Shown in pieces: positions 1-10,362 of a stretch of 64,000 nucleotides of DNA. Each line of letters opens with the position of its first letter. Positions within the stretch are counted from its first letter, which is position 1. The translations under genes and the position numbers were made by a program. The notes under the pieces are model-generated. The model searched no databases. It was not told where the DNA came from and worked only from the letters and a program-made list of their open reading frames with translations. The DNA is from Zoogloea sp. (GTDB lineage Bacteria > Pseudomonadota > Gammaproteobacteria > Burkholderiales > Rhodocyclaceae): contig NZ_JAOAUU010000022.1 of assembly GCF_030157465.1 (NCBI RefSeq), forward strand, positions 1 through 64,000, written 5' to 3'.

Positions 1-2
1 GG

Positions 3-68
3 CAGCCTCAAACCGCACGGATTCTCCGGGGGCTGCAACGCCGCCAGCCGGGAGTCTGGCTGCCGTGA
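3..68 (+). CDS. possible C-terminal tail of a gene cut by the window edge
   Basis: One plus-strand frame is open from the left edge to a TGA at 66-68, and a strong terminator begins at once. It encodes about 21 residues ending in Val-Trp-Leu-Pro. The placement just before a terminator is the only support; no family can be named from so short a tail. Confidence 0.25.
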   Translation, partial: QPQTARILRGLQRRQPGVWLP

Positions 69-92
69 AAAAGGCCCCGCGGGGCCTTTTTT
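68..92. terminator. bidirectional rho-independent terminator
   Basis: A perfect palindrome: A-run, 6-bp GC-rich arms (GGCCCC / GGGGCC) around a 2-base centre, then a T-run. It can end transcription from both sides, including the hda/HAD operon that stops at position 100. Confidence 0.85.
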
Positions 93-99
93 CGAACTT

Positions 100-762
100 T
101 CAGCGCAATGAAATTACCGGCCAGCCGTGAGCGCTGGCGTGGGCGCGAAGGGTGTCGTCGGGGTCGACGGCAACCGGGTTTGCCACCTTGTTCATCAGCG
201 GAAGATCGTTGTGGGAGTCGCTGTAAAAGCTGCTCTTCCCGAAGCTCTCCCAGCACAGGCCGAGGCTTTCTAGCCAGGCCTCGACGCGTTCGATCTTGCC
301 GGCCTTGAAGGCCGGGGTGCCGCGGGGCTTGCCGGTGAAAGCGCCGTTTTCCTGGGCCGGAATGGTGGCGACCAGATGCGGAATGCCGAAGGCACGGGCA
401 ATCGGGCCGGTGACGAAGCTGTTGGTGGCGGTGACCACGGCGACCACTGCGCCGGATTCCAGCTGCGCCCTGACCAGAGCCTGCGACTTTGCGGTCATCA
501 TCGGGTGGATGCGGGTTTCCATGAACTCCCGGTGCCAGGCGTCGAGTTGGGCGCGACTATGGCGGGCCAGCGGCTTGAGCTGAAAATCGAGGAACTCGAA
601 GATGTCGAGGGTGCCGGCCTTGTACTGATCGTAAAAGATCTGGTTGCGGGCTTCATGGACTTCCTTGTCGAGCACGCCCTTGGAAATCAGGAATTGGGCC
701 CACTCGAAGTCCGAGTCGCCGGCGAGCAAGGTGTTGTCCAGGTCGAAGAGTACGAGATCCAT
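100..762 (-). CDS. HAD-superfamily phosphatase, subfamily IB (SerB-like)
   Basis: A 220-residue haloacid dehalogenase-type phosphomonoesterase, probably cytoplasmic. All four HAD motifs are visible: motif I is Asp7-Leu-Asp9-Asn-Thr11 with the nucleophile Asp7; motif II is the VVTATNS stretch; motif III supplies the Lys in GKPRGTPAFKAGK; motif IV is SDSHNDLP. The helical cap between motifs I and II and the overall pattern fit the phosphoserine-phosphatase-like IB subfamily, whose members in this position have no settled substrate. The start was set at the Met seven residues before motif I; an upstream in-frame Met would add 32 unrelated residues that overlap hda. It lies 16 bp after hda and is probably cotranscribed with it, ending at the terminator at 68-92. 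Confidence 0.88.
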   Translation of the reverse strand: MDLVLFDLDNTLLAGDSDFEWAQFLISKGVLDKEVHEARNQIFYDQYKAGTLDIFEFLDFQLKPLARHSRAQLDAWHREFMETRIHPMMTAKSQALVRAQLESGAVVAVVTATNSFVTGPIARAFGIPHLVATIPAQENGAFTGKPRGTPAFKAGKIERVEAWLESLGLCWESFGKSSFYSDSHNDLPLMNKVANPVAVDPDDTLRAHASAHGWPVISLR

Positions 763-778
763 CGTTCGTGTTTGCGGC

Positions 779-1459
779 TTATAGGGTGGGGTCGCGCTGC
801 AGGACTTCCCGCAGCAGGGGCAGGGTGATCGGACGCTTGCGCTCGAGGGAAGCCGCATCCAGGGCGTCGAGCGTGCGCAGCAGGCTGGCGAGGTCGCGGC
901 GGCCGTGGCGCAGCAGGTACTGGATGATTTCCGGTTCGAGGCGCAGGCCGCGGGTGCCCGCCTGGGCCTGCAGGATCGCCTCGCAGTCGTCGTCGGTGAG
1001 CGATTTGACCTCGAAGATCAGGCTTTGCCCGATGCGCGTGCGCAAATCCTCGCGCAGGGCCAGATGCAGCGGGGCTGCGCCGCCGCTGGTAATCAGCGTC
1101 ATGCGCTGGCTGCGGGCCGCGTTGAAGGCACGAAAGAGCGCGATCTGGGCGTCGGGGCCGAGGGCTTCCACGTCATCGACTGCAAGCAGCAGGCCGGGCG
1201 CTTCGGGGAGGCGGTCGCCCACGTCGGCGGCCTGCAGGTAGCAGGCAGGCCGGCCGGCCTGGGCGGCGGCGGTGACGACGCTTCTCAGCAGGTGGCTGCG
1301 GCCGCTGCCCGCGTCACCCCACAGAAAAAGATGCTGCGGCACATCCGCCAGCGGCACCGCCTCGTAGAGGGCTGCGAGGAGGTCGGCGTTGGCGGCTGCG
1401 ACGAAATTTTCCAGCTTTGGCGGCGCGTCAGCGCGCAGATCGAGGGTGAGTTGCTTCAC
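779..1459 (-). CDS. hda: DnaA regulatory inactivator Hda
   Basis: AAA+ protein of 226 residues that, with the DNA-loaded beta clamp, stimulates ATP hydrolysis on DnaA after initiation. A Walker A motif (GDAGSGRS, about residues 48-55) and a Walker B motif (LLAVDD, about 91-96) are present, and the sequence is short for the DnaA family, with no DNA-binding domain IV. I chose the GTG at 1459 because it puts the clamp-binding hexapeptide QLTLDL at residues 3-8, where Hda proteins carry it; the longer reading frame adds 34 unrelated residues. It is divergent from purM and followed closely by the HAD gene. The 194-bp intergenic region 1460-1653 must hold promoters for both directions, but I could not fix them. 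Confidence 0.93.
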   Translation of the reverse strand: MKQLTLDLRADAPPKLENFVAAANADLLAALYEAVPLADVPQHLFLWGDAGSGRSHLLRSVVTAAAQAGRPACYLQAADVGDRLPEAPGLLLAVDDVEALGPDAQIALFRAFNAARSQRMTLITSGGAAPLHLALREDLRTRIGQSLIFEVKSLTDDDCEAILQAQAGTRGLRLEPEIIQYLLRHGRRDLASLLRTLDALDAASLERKRPITLPLLREVLQRDPTL

Positions 1460-1653
1460 GCGGTGGTCTGGATGGCACACCCGGCAGGGCGGGCCGTCGA
1501 CATTTCGGCTAAAATTCGGGTTTGTTTGCACGCAGCTGGCTATAAGCCCCTGCTGCTGCAAGGCCCGTTAATGTAGCCGGTCCCGGCGGGGCGCTCAACC
1601 CGATGAGTGCATTCCGGTGGCGGTCGGACGCTTCAAAAGAGATCACAGAACCC

Positions 1654-2688
<1,035 letters not shown>

Positions 2689-2736
2689 TGGCCGCCGGGC
2701 TCTGCGGCCCCGGCCGTTGATGCAGGTTTGATCAAG

Positions 2737-2766
2737 GCGGGCCCGTGTGGCCCGCTTTGAATTTTT
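2737..2766 (+). terminator. purM terminator
   Basis: Seven-bp GC stem (2737-2743 with 2749-2755), 5-base loop, followed by a T-rich tail TTTGAATTTTT. Confidence 0.8.
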
Positions 2767-2778
2767 GCGTCATGAATG

Positions 2779-2823
2779 AAAAACCCCAGCCAACAGCGAG
2801 AACGCCGCTGGCTGGGGTTTTTT
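2779..2823 (-). terminator. sodB terminator (bidirectional shape)
   Basis: A long inverted repeat with A-run, CCCCAGCC arm, GGCTGGGG arm and T-run. It sits 18 bp after the sodB stop on the minus strand and faces the purM terminator, so it may also catch residual purM transcripts. Confidence 0.85.
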
Positions 2824-2840
2824 AATGCAGGCTCAGGCGA

Positions 2841-3428
2841 TCAGGCGAAATTCGCGGAAGCGAAATCCCAGTTGGCCAGGCTGCTCAGGAAGGTCTCGAC
2901 GAACTTCGGACGGGCATTGCGGTAGTCGATGTAGTAGGCATGTTCCCACACGTCGATGGTCAGCAGGGGCTTGCCTTCGCCGCTCTTCAGCGGGTTGCCG
3001 GCAGCGCCGGTGTTGGCGATGTCGACGGAACCATCGGCCTTCTTCACCAGCCAGGTCCAGCCGGAACCGAAGTTGCCGACAGCGGAGGCCTGGAAGGCCT
3101 TCTTGAACTCTTCGAAGGAACCCCACTTGGCGTTGATGGCGTCAGCCAGGGCGCCAGTCGGAGCGCCGCCGCCGTTCGGCTTGAGGCAGCTCCAGAAGAA
3201 GGTGTGGTTCCAGACTTGGGCGGCATTGTTGTATACGCCGCCGGCCGGGGCCTTCAGGAAGGTTTCTTCCACGGACAGGTTTTCGTACTCGGTGCCCGGG
3301 ATGAGGTTGTTCAGGTTGGTGACGTAGGCCTGGTGGTGCTTGCCGTAGTGGTATTCGAAGGTTTCTTCGGAAATGTGCGGAACGAGTGCGTTCTTGGCGT
3401 AGGGCAGTTCGGGCAGGGTGTGAGCCAT
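2841..3428 (-). CDS. sodB: superoxide dismutase [Fe]
   Basis: 195 residues, cytoplasmic (no signal peptide), converting superoxide to oxygen and hydrogen peroxide. Metal ligands are visible as His27 (EYHYGKHH), His75 (WNHTFFW), Asp159 and His163 (DVWEHAYY). The glutamine at position 71 just before the second His ligand, in AAQVWNHTF, is the placement typical of iron rather than manganese enzymes. The start ATG has a good GGAGAG ribosome site. The gene is monocistronic, with a terminator after it and a recognisable promoter carrying an unusual palindrome (see 3463-3499). Confidence 0.96.
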   Translation of the reverse strand: MAHTLPELPYAKNALVPHISEETFEYHYGKHHQAYVTNLNNLIPGTEYENLSVEETFLKAPAGGVYNNAAQVWNHTFFWSCLKPNGGGAPTGALADAINAKWGSFEEFKKAFQASAVGNFGSGWTWLVKKADGSVDIANTGAAGNPLKSGEGKPLLTIDVWEHAYYIDYRNARPKFVETFLSSLANWDFASANFA

Positions 3429-3462
3429 ATGTTCTCTCCGTGGGGTTAGGGATTGAAAATTG

Positions 3463-3499
3463 CCCGACGATTCTAGTCGGGAATAGGTTTTCTATACAA
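3463..3499 (-). promoter_or_regulatory. sodB promoter with a palindrome over the -10 box
   Basis: Reading on the minus strand: -35 TTGTAT (3499-3494), 18-bp spacer, -10 TAGAAT (3475-3470), predicted start near 3463, giving a leader of about 35 nt. The -10 hexamer lies inside the 7-base centre of the inverted repeat CCCGAC-N7-GTCGGG (3463-3481), a natural place for a repressor operator. Confidence 0.5.
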
Positions 3500-3539
3500 C
3501 CGGGCGCAGCGCTTTATCCCGCTGCTGCGGCACAGTTTT

Positions 3540-4919
3540 CTATTCTGCACCGCGTTTAGCCGTTTTGCTCGGCTTGTCTACGGTGGCCTCGATGTGGCCG
3601 TTCTGGAATTCGACCTGGATGCGCGCGCCGGCGTCGAGGCTTGCCGCGTCGCGCACGATGCTGCCGCCGGCATTGCGGGTGATGCTGTAGCCGCGCGCCA
3701 GCACGCCGCGGGGGTCGAGGTGCGCAAGGTGTTGCCCGATGGCGTCGAGCCGGCTTTGCTGGCGCTGGACAATGCCGTGGGCGGCACGTTCGAGGCGTCC
3801 GGCGAGGGTTTCGAGCTGGCCGCGGCGGGCGGAGATGTCCGGACGCCGGGCGGCCAGCCGCAGGCCGAGGGTGAGGGTGCGCGCCTGGCCGGCGGCGAGC
3901 TGCTGGTGCGCCCGCGACTGGAGGCGCTGGGCAAGGTTGGTCAGTCGCAGGTAGGCCTGCTCGATGCGTTGCCTGGGGTGGATCAGTCGGGTGGCTGAGC
4001 GGTCGAGGCGCTGGGCGGCTGTTTCGAGGCGCCGGTGCATGCCCCGGGCGAGGCGGGCCGAAAGCGCTTGAAGCCGGTCATGCAGGTCGGCGAAGCCGGC
4101 GCTGGCGAGTTCGGCCGCTGCGGTGGGTGTGGCGGCCCGCAGGTCGGCGGCGAAATCGGCAATGCTCACGTCGGTTTCGTGGCCGACGCCGACCACCACC
4201 GGCAGCAGGCAGGCACGGATGGCGCGGGCGACGGCTTCGTCGTTGAAGGCTGCGAGGTCTTCCAGGCTGCCTCCACCCCGAATCAGGAGCAGCACGTCGT
4301 TGCCGTCGGCGAGGGCACGCCGGCTCGCGGTGGCGATGGCGGCCGCGATGCGGGCTGGTGCGCCGTCACCTTGTACCGGGGTTGGATAGAGCGTGATCGG
4401 GAGGTGCGGCGCACGTCGGGCGAAGGCTGCGGTGACATCGCGCCAAGCTGCCGCTTGCGGGGACGTGACGACGGCGACGCCGCGCGGGAAGCGGGGCAGG
4501 GGGCGTTTGACGGCCGGGTCGAACAGGCCTTCGGCTTCGAGCCGTGACTTGAGGCGTAGGAAGGCTTCGTAGAGGTTGCCGATGCCGGCCTGGCGCACGG
4601 CCTCGACACTGAGCTGGTAGTCGCCACGGGGCTCGAAAAGGGTGACGAGGGCACGTACCTCCACCCGCATGCCATGCTCGAGCCGAAAGGGCAGCAGTTG
4701 GGCGCGATTACGCCACATGGTGCACCGCACCTGGGCGTCTTCATCCTTGAGCGTGAAGTAAACATGGCCCGAGGCGGCGCGGGTGAGGGTCGAGACCTCG
4801 CCGCCGATCCACATGAGCGGAAAGCTGCCCTCCAGCGCCTCGCGGGCTGCGCGGTTGAGCCAGGACACGGAAACGACTTCGCCGGGCTTGACTTCGGCGT
4901 TAAAACGGGGGGCATTCAT
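3540..4919 (-). CDS. xseA: exodeoxyribonuclease VII large subunit
   Basis: 459 residues. The large, catalytic subunit of ExoVII, which degrades single-stranded DNA from both ends together with XseB (not in this window). Order: N-terminal OB fold (about residues 15-110, with VSVSWLN and [13 protein letters not shown]), catalytic core with [13 protein letters not shown] (the conserved Asp is kept; the usual Gly-Ala-Ala is Ala-Ala-Ala), the RGGGSLEDL and [13 protein letters not shown] motifs, then a long Arg/Gln-rich coiled-coil region. The start is the Met of MNAPRFNAE; an in-frame Met nine codons earlier is less likely. It is transcribed towards sodB with a 111-bp gap that contains the sodB promoter. 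Confidence 0.95.
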   Translation of the reverse strand: MNAPRFNAEVKPGEVVSVSWLNRAAREALEGSFPLMWIGGEVSTLTRAASGHVYFTLKDEDAQVRCTMWRNRAQLLPFRLEHGMRVEVRALVTLFEPRGDYQLSVEAVRQAGIGNLYEAFLRLKSRLEAEGLFDPAVKRPLPRFPRGVAVVTSPQAAAWRDVTAAFARRAPHLPITLYPTPVQGDGAPARIAAAIATASRRALADGNDVLLLIRGGGSLEDLAAFNDEAVARAIRACLLPVVVGVGHETDVSIADFAADLRAATPTAAAELASAGFADLHDRLQALSARLARGMHRRLETAAQRLDRSATRLIHPRQRIEQAYLRLTNLAQRLQSRAHQQLAAGQARTLTLGLRLAARRPDISARRGQLETLAGRLERAAHGIVQRQQSRLDAIGQHLAHLDPRGVLARGYSITRNAGGSIVRDAASLDAGARIQVEFQNGHIEATVDKPSKTAKRGAE

Positions 4920-5004
4920 GGGGCTGGATTGTACCGGAATCCACATCCGGGCCTGATCCGCCTCAAAAAATCCCGCGACCGGGCTTGACTTGGGTGAAAA
5001 GTTG

Positions 5005-5017
5005 TAAGTAATTGATT
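5005..5017 (-). promoter_or_regulatory. candidate IHF binding site
   Basis: On the minus strand the 13 bases read AATCAATTACTTA, an exact match to the IHF consensus WATCAANNNNTTR. It lies in an AT-rich tract (about 4995-5050) of the xseA-exbB divergent intergenic region. A 13-mer consensus does occur by chance, so the match alone is weak; its value is the neighbouring DnaA-type boxes. Confidence 0.4.
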
Positions 5018-5061
5018 TTAAATGAAAGTAACCTTAGCTTAATTTTTGACCCGAGTAGAAA

Positions 5062-5103
5062 AAAGCCTTACAGGCTCTGGGTTTAGCGCCCCTGTTTGGC
5101 TTT
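5062..5103. other. imperfect stem-loop in the xseA-exbB intergenic region
   Basis: Arms 5062-5074 and 5091-5103 pair over 11 of 13 positions with one central 2x2 T-T mismatch, loop of 16 bases. It is about 115 bp before the exbB start and not next to a gene end, so I do not call it a terminator. Confidence 0.35.
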
Positions 5104-5137
5104 AATCCACAAAGTTATCCACAGATTTTGTGGATTG
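5103..5137. promoter_or_regulatory. cluster of three DnaA-box-like 9-mers
   Basis: TAATCCACA (5103-5111, plus, one mismatch), TTATCCACA (5115-5123, plus, perfect consensus) and CAATCCACA (5129-5137, minus strand, two mismatches) lie within 35 bp. The last two form an inverted repeat ATCCACA-N5-TGTGGAT. The cluster sits about 80 bp before exbB and about 90 bp from the IHF-like site. Confidence 0.5.
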
Positions 5138-5217
5138 TCTGGGCTCGCACTTGTGTTGCTCTGAGCCCTGCTCCGGGTTACATTCTTGGGCTTCGTTCGA
5201 TTCGCAGGAGTTCTCGC

Positions 5218-5823
5218 GTGTTCGCCATTCTTCAGGCTGCCGGCTGGCCAATCTGGCCTTTGTTGTTTGCTTCAATCGTTGCAGTGGCGCTGATCATCGA
5301 GCGACTCATTACACTGCGCCGCAGCAAGATCCTGCCCGAGGGTCTTCTCGAAAAAGTCGTCGGCGAACTTCGCCAGACCGGCGCCACTCCGGAGATGATC
5401 AACCGGGTCGCCCTCAGCTCGCCGCTGGGCCGGATCTTCGCTGCCGGCCTGCGCAATGTGCGCAGCCCCCGCGAGGTGATGAAGGAGTCCATCGAGGAAA
5501 CCGGCCGTGCGGTCAGCCACGACCTGGAGCGTTTTCTGACCACGCTCGGCACCATCGCCTCGATCAGCCCCCTGATGGGCCTGTTCGGCACCGTGGTCGG
5601 CATGATCGAAATCTTCGGTTCCCAGACGCCCGGTGGCTCCAACCCGCAGCAGCTCGCTCACGGTATTTCCATTGCGCTCTACAACACCGGTTTTGGTCTT
5701 GTGATCGCCATTCCGAGCATGATCTTCTGGCGCCACTTCCGCTCGACCGTGGATGGCCTGATCGTCGAGATGGAGCAGCAGGCGATCCGTCTGGTCGAAG
5801 TGGTCCACGGCGACCGTCGCTGA
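5218..5823 (+). CDS. exbB: ExbB/TolQ/MotA-family proton channel subunit
   Basis: 201 residues with three membrane segments: one near the N-terminus (about residues 9-28, after a short periplasmic start), and two in the second half around the family signature of small residues (ISPLMGLFGTVVGMI and the NTGFGLVIAIPSMIF stretch). Such proteins form a pentameric inner-membrane proton channel with ExbD that energises TonB- or Tol-type machines. I chose the GTG at 5218 because AGGAG lies 8 bp upstream; a longer reading frame from 5128 would cross the DnaA-box cluster. The next gene is exbD, 9 bp away. No tonB is nearby, so the partner is not shown by context; this exbBD pair is commonly linked to lpxK-kdsB in betaproteobacteria. 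Confidence 0.9.
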   Translation: MFAILQAAGWPIWPLLFASIVAVALIIERLITLRRSKILPEGLLEKVVGELRQTGATPEMINRVALSSPLGRIFAAGLRNVRSPREVMKESIEETGRAVSHDLERFLTTLGTIASISPLMGLFGTVVGMIEIFGSQTPGGSNPQQLAHGISIALYNTGFGLVIAIPSMIFWRHFRSTVDGLIVEMEQQAIRLVEVVHGDRR

Positions 5824-5832
5824 GGCACAACC

Positions 5833-6255
5833 ATGAATTTCGGCCGTGGCCGCTCCCGCGAGGAGCCGGAGATCAACCTGATCCCGATGATCGACGTGTT
5901 GCTGGTGATCATCATCTTCCTGATGCTCACCACGACGTATTCCCGCTTTGCCGGGCTTGAAATCAATCTGCCGACGGCGGATGCCACGGCGAGCAACGAC
6001 AAGCTTGTCGAAGTGAATGTGGCGGTTACGGCAACCGGTGAAGTCGTGATCAACAAGCGCCCGGTTAACGGGGCCGGCATTCCGGCCATTGCCGCAGCCA
6101 TGCAGGCGGTGGTTCCGGCGGGCGCCAAGGATCCCGTGGTGATCATCAACGCCGACGCCAAGGCCGCCCATCAGCGCGTCATCGACGTGATGCAGGCGGC
6201 CCAGCAGGCCGGGCTGGTGCACATTTCCTTCGCCACCCAGGCGGCCCAGCGCTAG
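5833..6255 (+). CDS. exbD: ExbD/TolR-family proton channel subunit
   Basis: 140 residues: short cytoplasmic N-terminus, one membrane helix (about residues 20-38) carrying the proton-binding Asp21 in the PMIDVLL motif, and a periplasmic domain of about 100 residues. It partners ExbB, 9 bp upstream, to couple proton flow to work on a periplasm-spanning protein. The run NLIPMIDVLLVIIIF is diagnostic for the family. The gene leads into lpxK after 22 bp and is probably in the same operon. Confidence 0.93.
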   Translation: MNFGRGRSREEPEINLIPMIDVLLVIIIFLMLTTTYSRFAGLEINLPTADATASNDKLVEVNVAVTATGEVVINKRPVNGAGIPAIAAAMQAVVPAGAKDPVVIINADAKAAHQRVIDVMQAAQQAGLVHISFATQAAQR

Positions 6256-6277
6256 TCCTTCTCCCTTTCGAGACGCC

Positions 6278-7288
6278 ATGCCACGTAGCGCCCCCGGGTT
6301 CTGGCAGCACCGCGGGGTGGTGGCCTGGAGCCTTTTCCCGCTTTCTCTTGTTTTTGCGTTTCTTGCCGGCCTGCGTCGCCGGCTTTTTGCGCTTGGCTGG
6401 CTGAAGTCCGAGCGCCTGCCCGTGCCGGTCATCGTGGTGGGCAACATTGCCGTGGGCGGCAGCGGAAAGACGCCGGTCGCGCTGTGGCTGGCGGCCGAAC
6501 TGCGCACCTCCGGTCGTCGGCCGGGCATCGTAAGCCGGGGTTACGGCGGATCGATCGAAGGCGTGGCGGGTGTGCCGGCCGGCGGCGATCCGGCCCGCTT
6601 TGGTGACGAGCCGGTGTTGATGGCGTCGGTTTCGGGCTGCCCGGTGTTTGTCGGGCGGGATCGTCCTGCGGCCGGTCGGGCCTTGCTGGCCGCCCATCCC
6701 GACGTGGACGTTCTGATCGCCGACGACGGCCTGCAGCATTACCGTCTGGCGCGTGACGTGGAACTGGTGGTGGTGGACGAAGCCACGCTGGGCAACCGCC
6801 TGCGTCTGCCCGCCGGGCCGCTCAGGGAGGGCGTCGGGCGGCTCGCCGATGCGACGCTGATTTTCGCTCACGGTGAATTTTCCCCGGCGCTGCTGGGTGC
6901 GGTCCGGCCGGTGCCGGTGTTCAGTTTCAAGCTTGCAGGCGCTGCCTTCGAGCGCGTCGCAAACCGCTCCGAGCGCTGTGTTGCCGCCGATCTGCGCGGG
7001 CGACGCATCCACGCGATGGCCGGTATCGGGCGTCCGGAGCGATTTTTTGCCCAGCTCGAAAGCATGGGGCTTGTCATCGAGCGCCGGCCTTTTGCCGATC
7101 ATCACGCCTTTACGCCGGCCGATGTGGCGGTGCCGGATGGCGATGTACTTCTGATGACCGAGAAGGATGCGGTAAAATGCGCGCCTTTCGCCCCGGCCGA
7201 CAGCTGGGTGTGGCCGGTTCGGGCGCAGCTTGCGCCGGGGGCGGCAGAACTGATTGTGGAGAAGATCGATGGACCCCCGACTGCTTGA
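6278..7288 (+). CDS. lpxK: tetraacyldisaccharide 4'-kinase
   Basis: 336 residues, a membrane-associated kinase that phosphorylates the 4' position of the lipid A disaccharide using ATP. A hydrophobic N-terminal anchor (about residues 14-32) is followed by the P-loop [12 protein letters not shown] (55-66) and the [16 protein letters not shown] motif with the conserved catalytic Asp-Asp-Gly-Leu-Gln-His. Family length is normal. Its 3' end overlaps the Trm112-like gene by 20 bp, and kdsB follows, grouping two steps of lipopolysaccharide synthesis. Confidence 0.95.
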   Translation: MPRSAPGFWQHRGVVAWSLFPLSLVFAFLAGLRRRLFALGWLKSERLPVPVIVVGNIAVGGSGKTPVALWLAAELRTSGRRPGIVSRGYGGSIEGVAGVPAGGDPARFGDEPVLMASVSGCPVFVGRDRPAAGRALLAAHPDVDVLIADDGLQHYRLARDVELVVVDEATLGNRLRLPAGPLREGVGRLADATLIFAHGEFSPALLGAVRPVPVFSFKLAGAAFERVANRSERCVAADLRGRRIHAMAGIGRPERFFAQLESMGLVIERRPFADHHAFTPADVAVPDGDVLLMTEKDAVKCAPFAPADSWVWPVRAQLAPGAAELIVEKIDGPPTA

Positions 7289-7457
7289 AATCCTGGTGTG
7301 CCCGATTACCAAGGGGCCGCTCGACTTCCACAAAGACAAGCAGGAGCTGTGGAGCGTGAGCGCCCGCCTGGCGTATCCCATTCGTGACGGCATTCCCGTC
7401 ATGCTCGAAGACGAAGCCCGCGCGCTGACCGACGAAGAAGTCGCCCAGGCGCGCTGA
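7269..7457 (+). CDS. Trm112/YcaR family small protein
   Basis: 62 residues, UPF0434/Trm112-like. It begins [18 protein letters not shown], keeping one Cys (Cys11) of the zinc-ribbon-like N-terminus, and has the family's [13 protein letters not shown] core. It overlaps the end of lpxK by 20 bp with GGAGAAG as ribosome site inside lpxK and is followed 2 bp later by kdsB, the usual order. In eukaryotes Trm112 activates methyltransferases; the role of the bacterial protein between lpxK and kdsB is not settled. Confidence 0.9.
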   Translation: MDPRLLEILVCPITKGPLDFHKDKQELWSVSARLAYPIRDGIPVMLEDEARALTDEEVAQAR

Positions 7458-7459
7458 AC

Positions 7460-8933
<1,474 letters not shown>

Positions 8934-8953
8934 GCGCAGTACGCAAGGCACCG

Positions 8954-8986
8954 AGGGCCGGCCGTCAAAGCCGGCCCTAATTTTTT
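8954..8986 (+). terminator. adk terminator
   Basis: GGGCCGG (8955-8961) pairs with CCGGCCC (8971-8977), loop of 9, then TAATTTTTT. Confidence 0.85.
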
Positions 8987-9014
8987 GTCGAAGCGTTTTG
9001 GATGGGAGCCCGCG

Positions 9015-10265
9015 ATGACAGGAAATCTTCTTTACGCCCAGTCGGGTGGTGTCACGGCCGTCATCAACGCTTCGGCGGCCGGTGTGATCAGCGAGGCGCG
9101 GCTGCAGCCCGAGCGCATCGAGCGCGTGCTCGCGGCACGCAACGGCATTCTCGGCGTACTGCGCGAAACCCTCGTCGATACGGCCGCCTTGTCTGGCGCC
9201 GATCTTGCACGCCTGCGCACGACCCCGGGCGGTGCCTTCGGTTCATGTCGATTCGATCTCGATCCGGCCGAGAATAATCCGCTCCAGTACGACCGACTCT
9301 TCGACGTGCTGGCCGCCCACGATATCCGCTTCTTTCTCTACAACGGCGGCAACGGCTCGATGGAAACCTGCCGCCAGATCCAGAGCGCAGCCGATGCGCG
9401 TGGCTATCCGCTTACCGTTGTCGGCGTACCCAAAACTGTGGACAACGACATCGTCGGCACCGATTGTTGTCCGGGTTTTGGCTCTGCGGCCAAGTACCTG
9501 GCCACGTCGGTCCGCGAAGTGGGGCTGGACCTTGCCGCCATGACCACCAATGCGGGGCGTGCCTTCGTGCTTGAGGTGATGGGGCGCAACGCCGGCTGGC
9601 TGGCGGCGGCCTGCGCGCTGGCCGCCGAGGACGCCGATGCGGCGCCGCACATCATCCTGATGCCCGAAGTGGTTTTCGATGAAACGCGCTTTCTGGCCCG
9701 TGTGCAGGCGGTGGTGGAGCGTGTGGGCGCCTGCGCCGTGGTCGTGGCCGAAGGCATTCGCGGGCCGGACGGGCATATCCTCGCCATGCAGGATCGTAAC
9801 CAGAAAGGTTACGTCCAGCTGGGCGGCGCGGGCGAGGTGGTGGCCGAGCGGATTCACGCCTGCCTTGGCTACAAGGTTCATTACGCGCTGGCGGATTATC
9901 TCCAGCGCTCGGCCCGCCACATTGCCTCCAGAACCGACACGGCCCAGGCCTTCGCGGTCGGCAAGGCTGCCGTGCGCCGGGCTGTTGCCGGCCAGCGTGG
10001 CGTTGTGGGCATCGAGCGTCTGACAGACGAAGCTTACGTCTGGCGCACCAATCTTTTGCCCTTCGAGCAGGTTGCCAACCTGGAGCGCAGGTTGCCGGCG
10101 GAGTTCATCGCCGCCGATGGCTTTGGGGTGACGGAGGCTTTCCGGTGCTGGTGCCGGCCGCTGATTGCCGGCGAAGACTGGCCGCTCTTCAAGGATGGCC
10201 TGCCTGATTATCTGCGCCTGCAACTCCCGCTGCTGCCGCCCCGACTGCCGAGCCATTTCCCCTGA
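9015..10265 (+). CDS. 6-phosphofructokinase, long PfkA-like form (PPi- or ATP-dependent)
   Basis: 416 residues of the PfkA superfamily, phosphorylating fructose 6-phosphate. Seen: N-terminal LYAQSGGVTAVINAS (phosphate-donor loop), NGGNGS (residues 110-115), the catalytic PKTVDND with the base Asp143, and MGRNAGW at 189-195. The sequence resembles the roughly 420-residue enzymes usually annotated as PPi-dependent in beta- and gammaproteobacteria. Two donor-selecting positions disagree: Gly114 matches the ATP-type Gly104 of E. coli PfkA, while Lys140 is the PPi-type residue. The cosubstrate is therefore open. The start has GGGAG 8 bp upstream; an earlier in-frame start at 8985 overlaps the adk terminator. 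The gene stands alone between terminators. Confidence 0.85.
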   Translation: MTGNLLYAQSGGVTAVINASAAGVISEARLQPERIERVLAARNGILGVLRETLVDTAALSGADLARLRTTPGGAFGSCRFDLDPAENNPLQYDRLFDVLAAHDIRFFLYNGGNGSMETCRQIQSAADARGYPLTVVGVPKTVDNDIVGTDCCPGFGSAAKYLATSVREVGLDLAAMTTNAGRAFVLEVMGRNAGWLAAACALAAEDADAAPHIILMPEVVFDETRFLARVQAVVERVGACAVVVAEGIRGPDGHILAMQDRNQKGYVQLGGAGEVVAERIHACLGYKVHYALADYLQRSARHIASRTDTAQAFAVGKAAVRRAVAGQRGVVGIERLTDEAYVWRTNLLPFEQVANLERRLPAEFIAADGFGVTEAFRCWCRPLIAGEDWPLFKDGLPDYLRLQLPLLPPRLPSHFP

Positions 10266-10315
10266 GTGGTTTTGCCTTCGCCGTTGCGTATCCCGCAAGG
10301 GGCGGTGGCGCAAAC

Positions 10316-10346
10316 AAAAAACCGGGCACTTTACGTTCCCGGTTTT
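10316..10346. terminator. bidirectional terminator between convergent genes
   Basis: AAAACCGGG (10318-10326) pairs with CCCGGTTTT (10338-10346), 11-base loop. It serves the phosphofructokinase gene and, from the other side, the YbhB-family gene ending at 10363. Confidence 0.85.
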
Positions 10347-10362
10347 CGGTGGGCTTGCGTGC

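Noticed and set aside
5005-5137. Chromosomal replication origin
   Set aside because: Only three DnaA-type boxes and no dnaA, dnaN or gidA/mnmG nearby; a regulatory or titration site is the most I can support.
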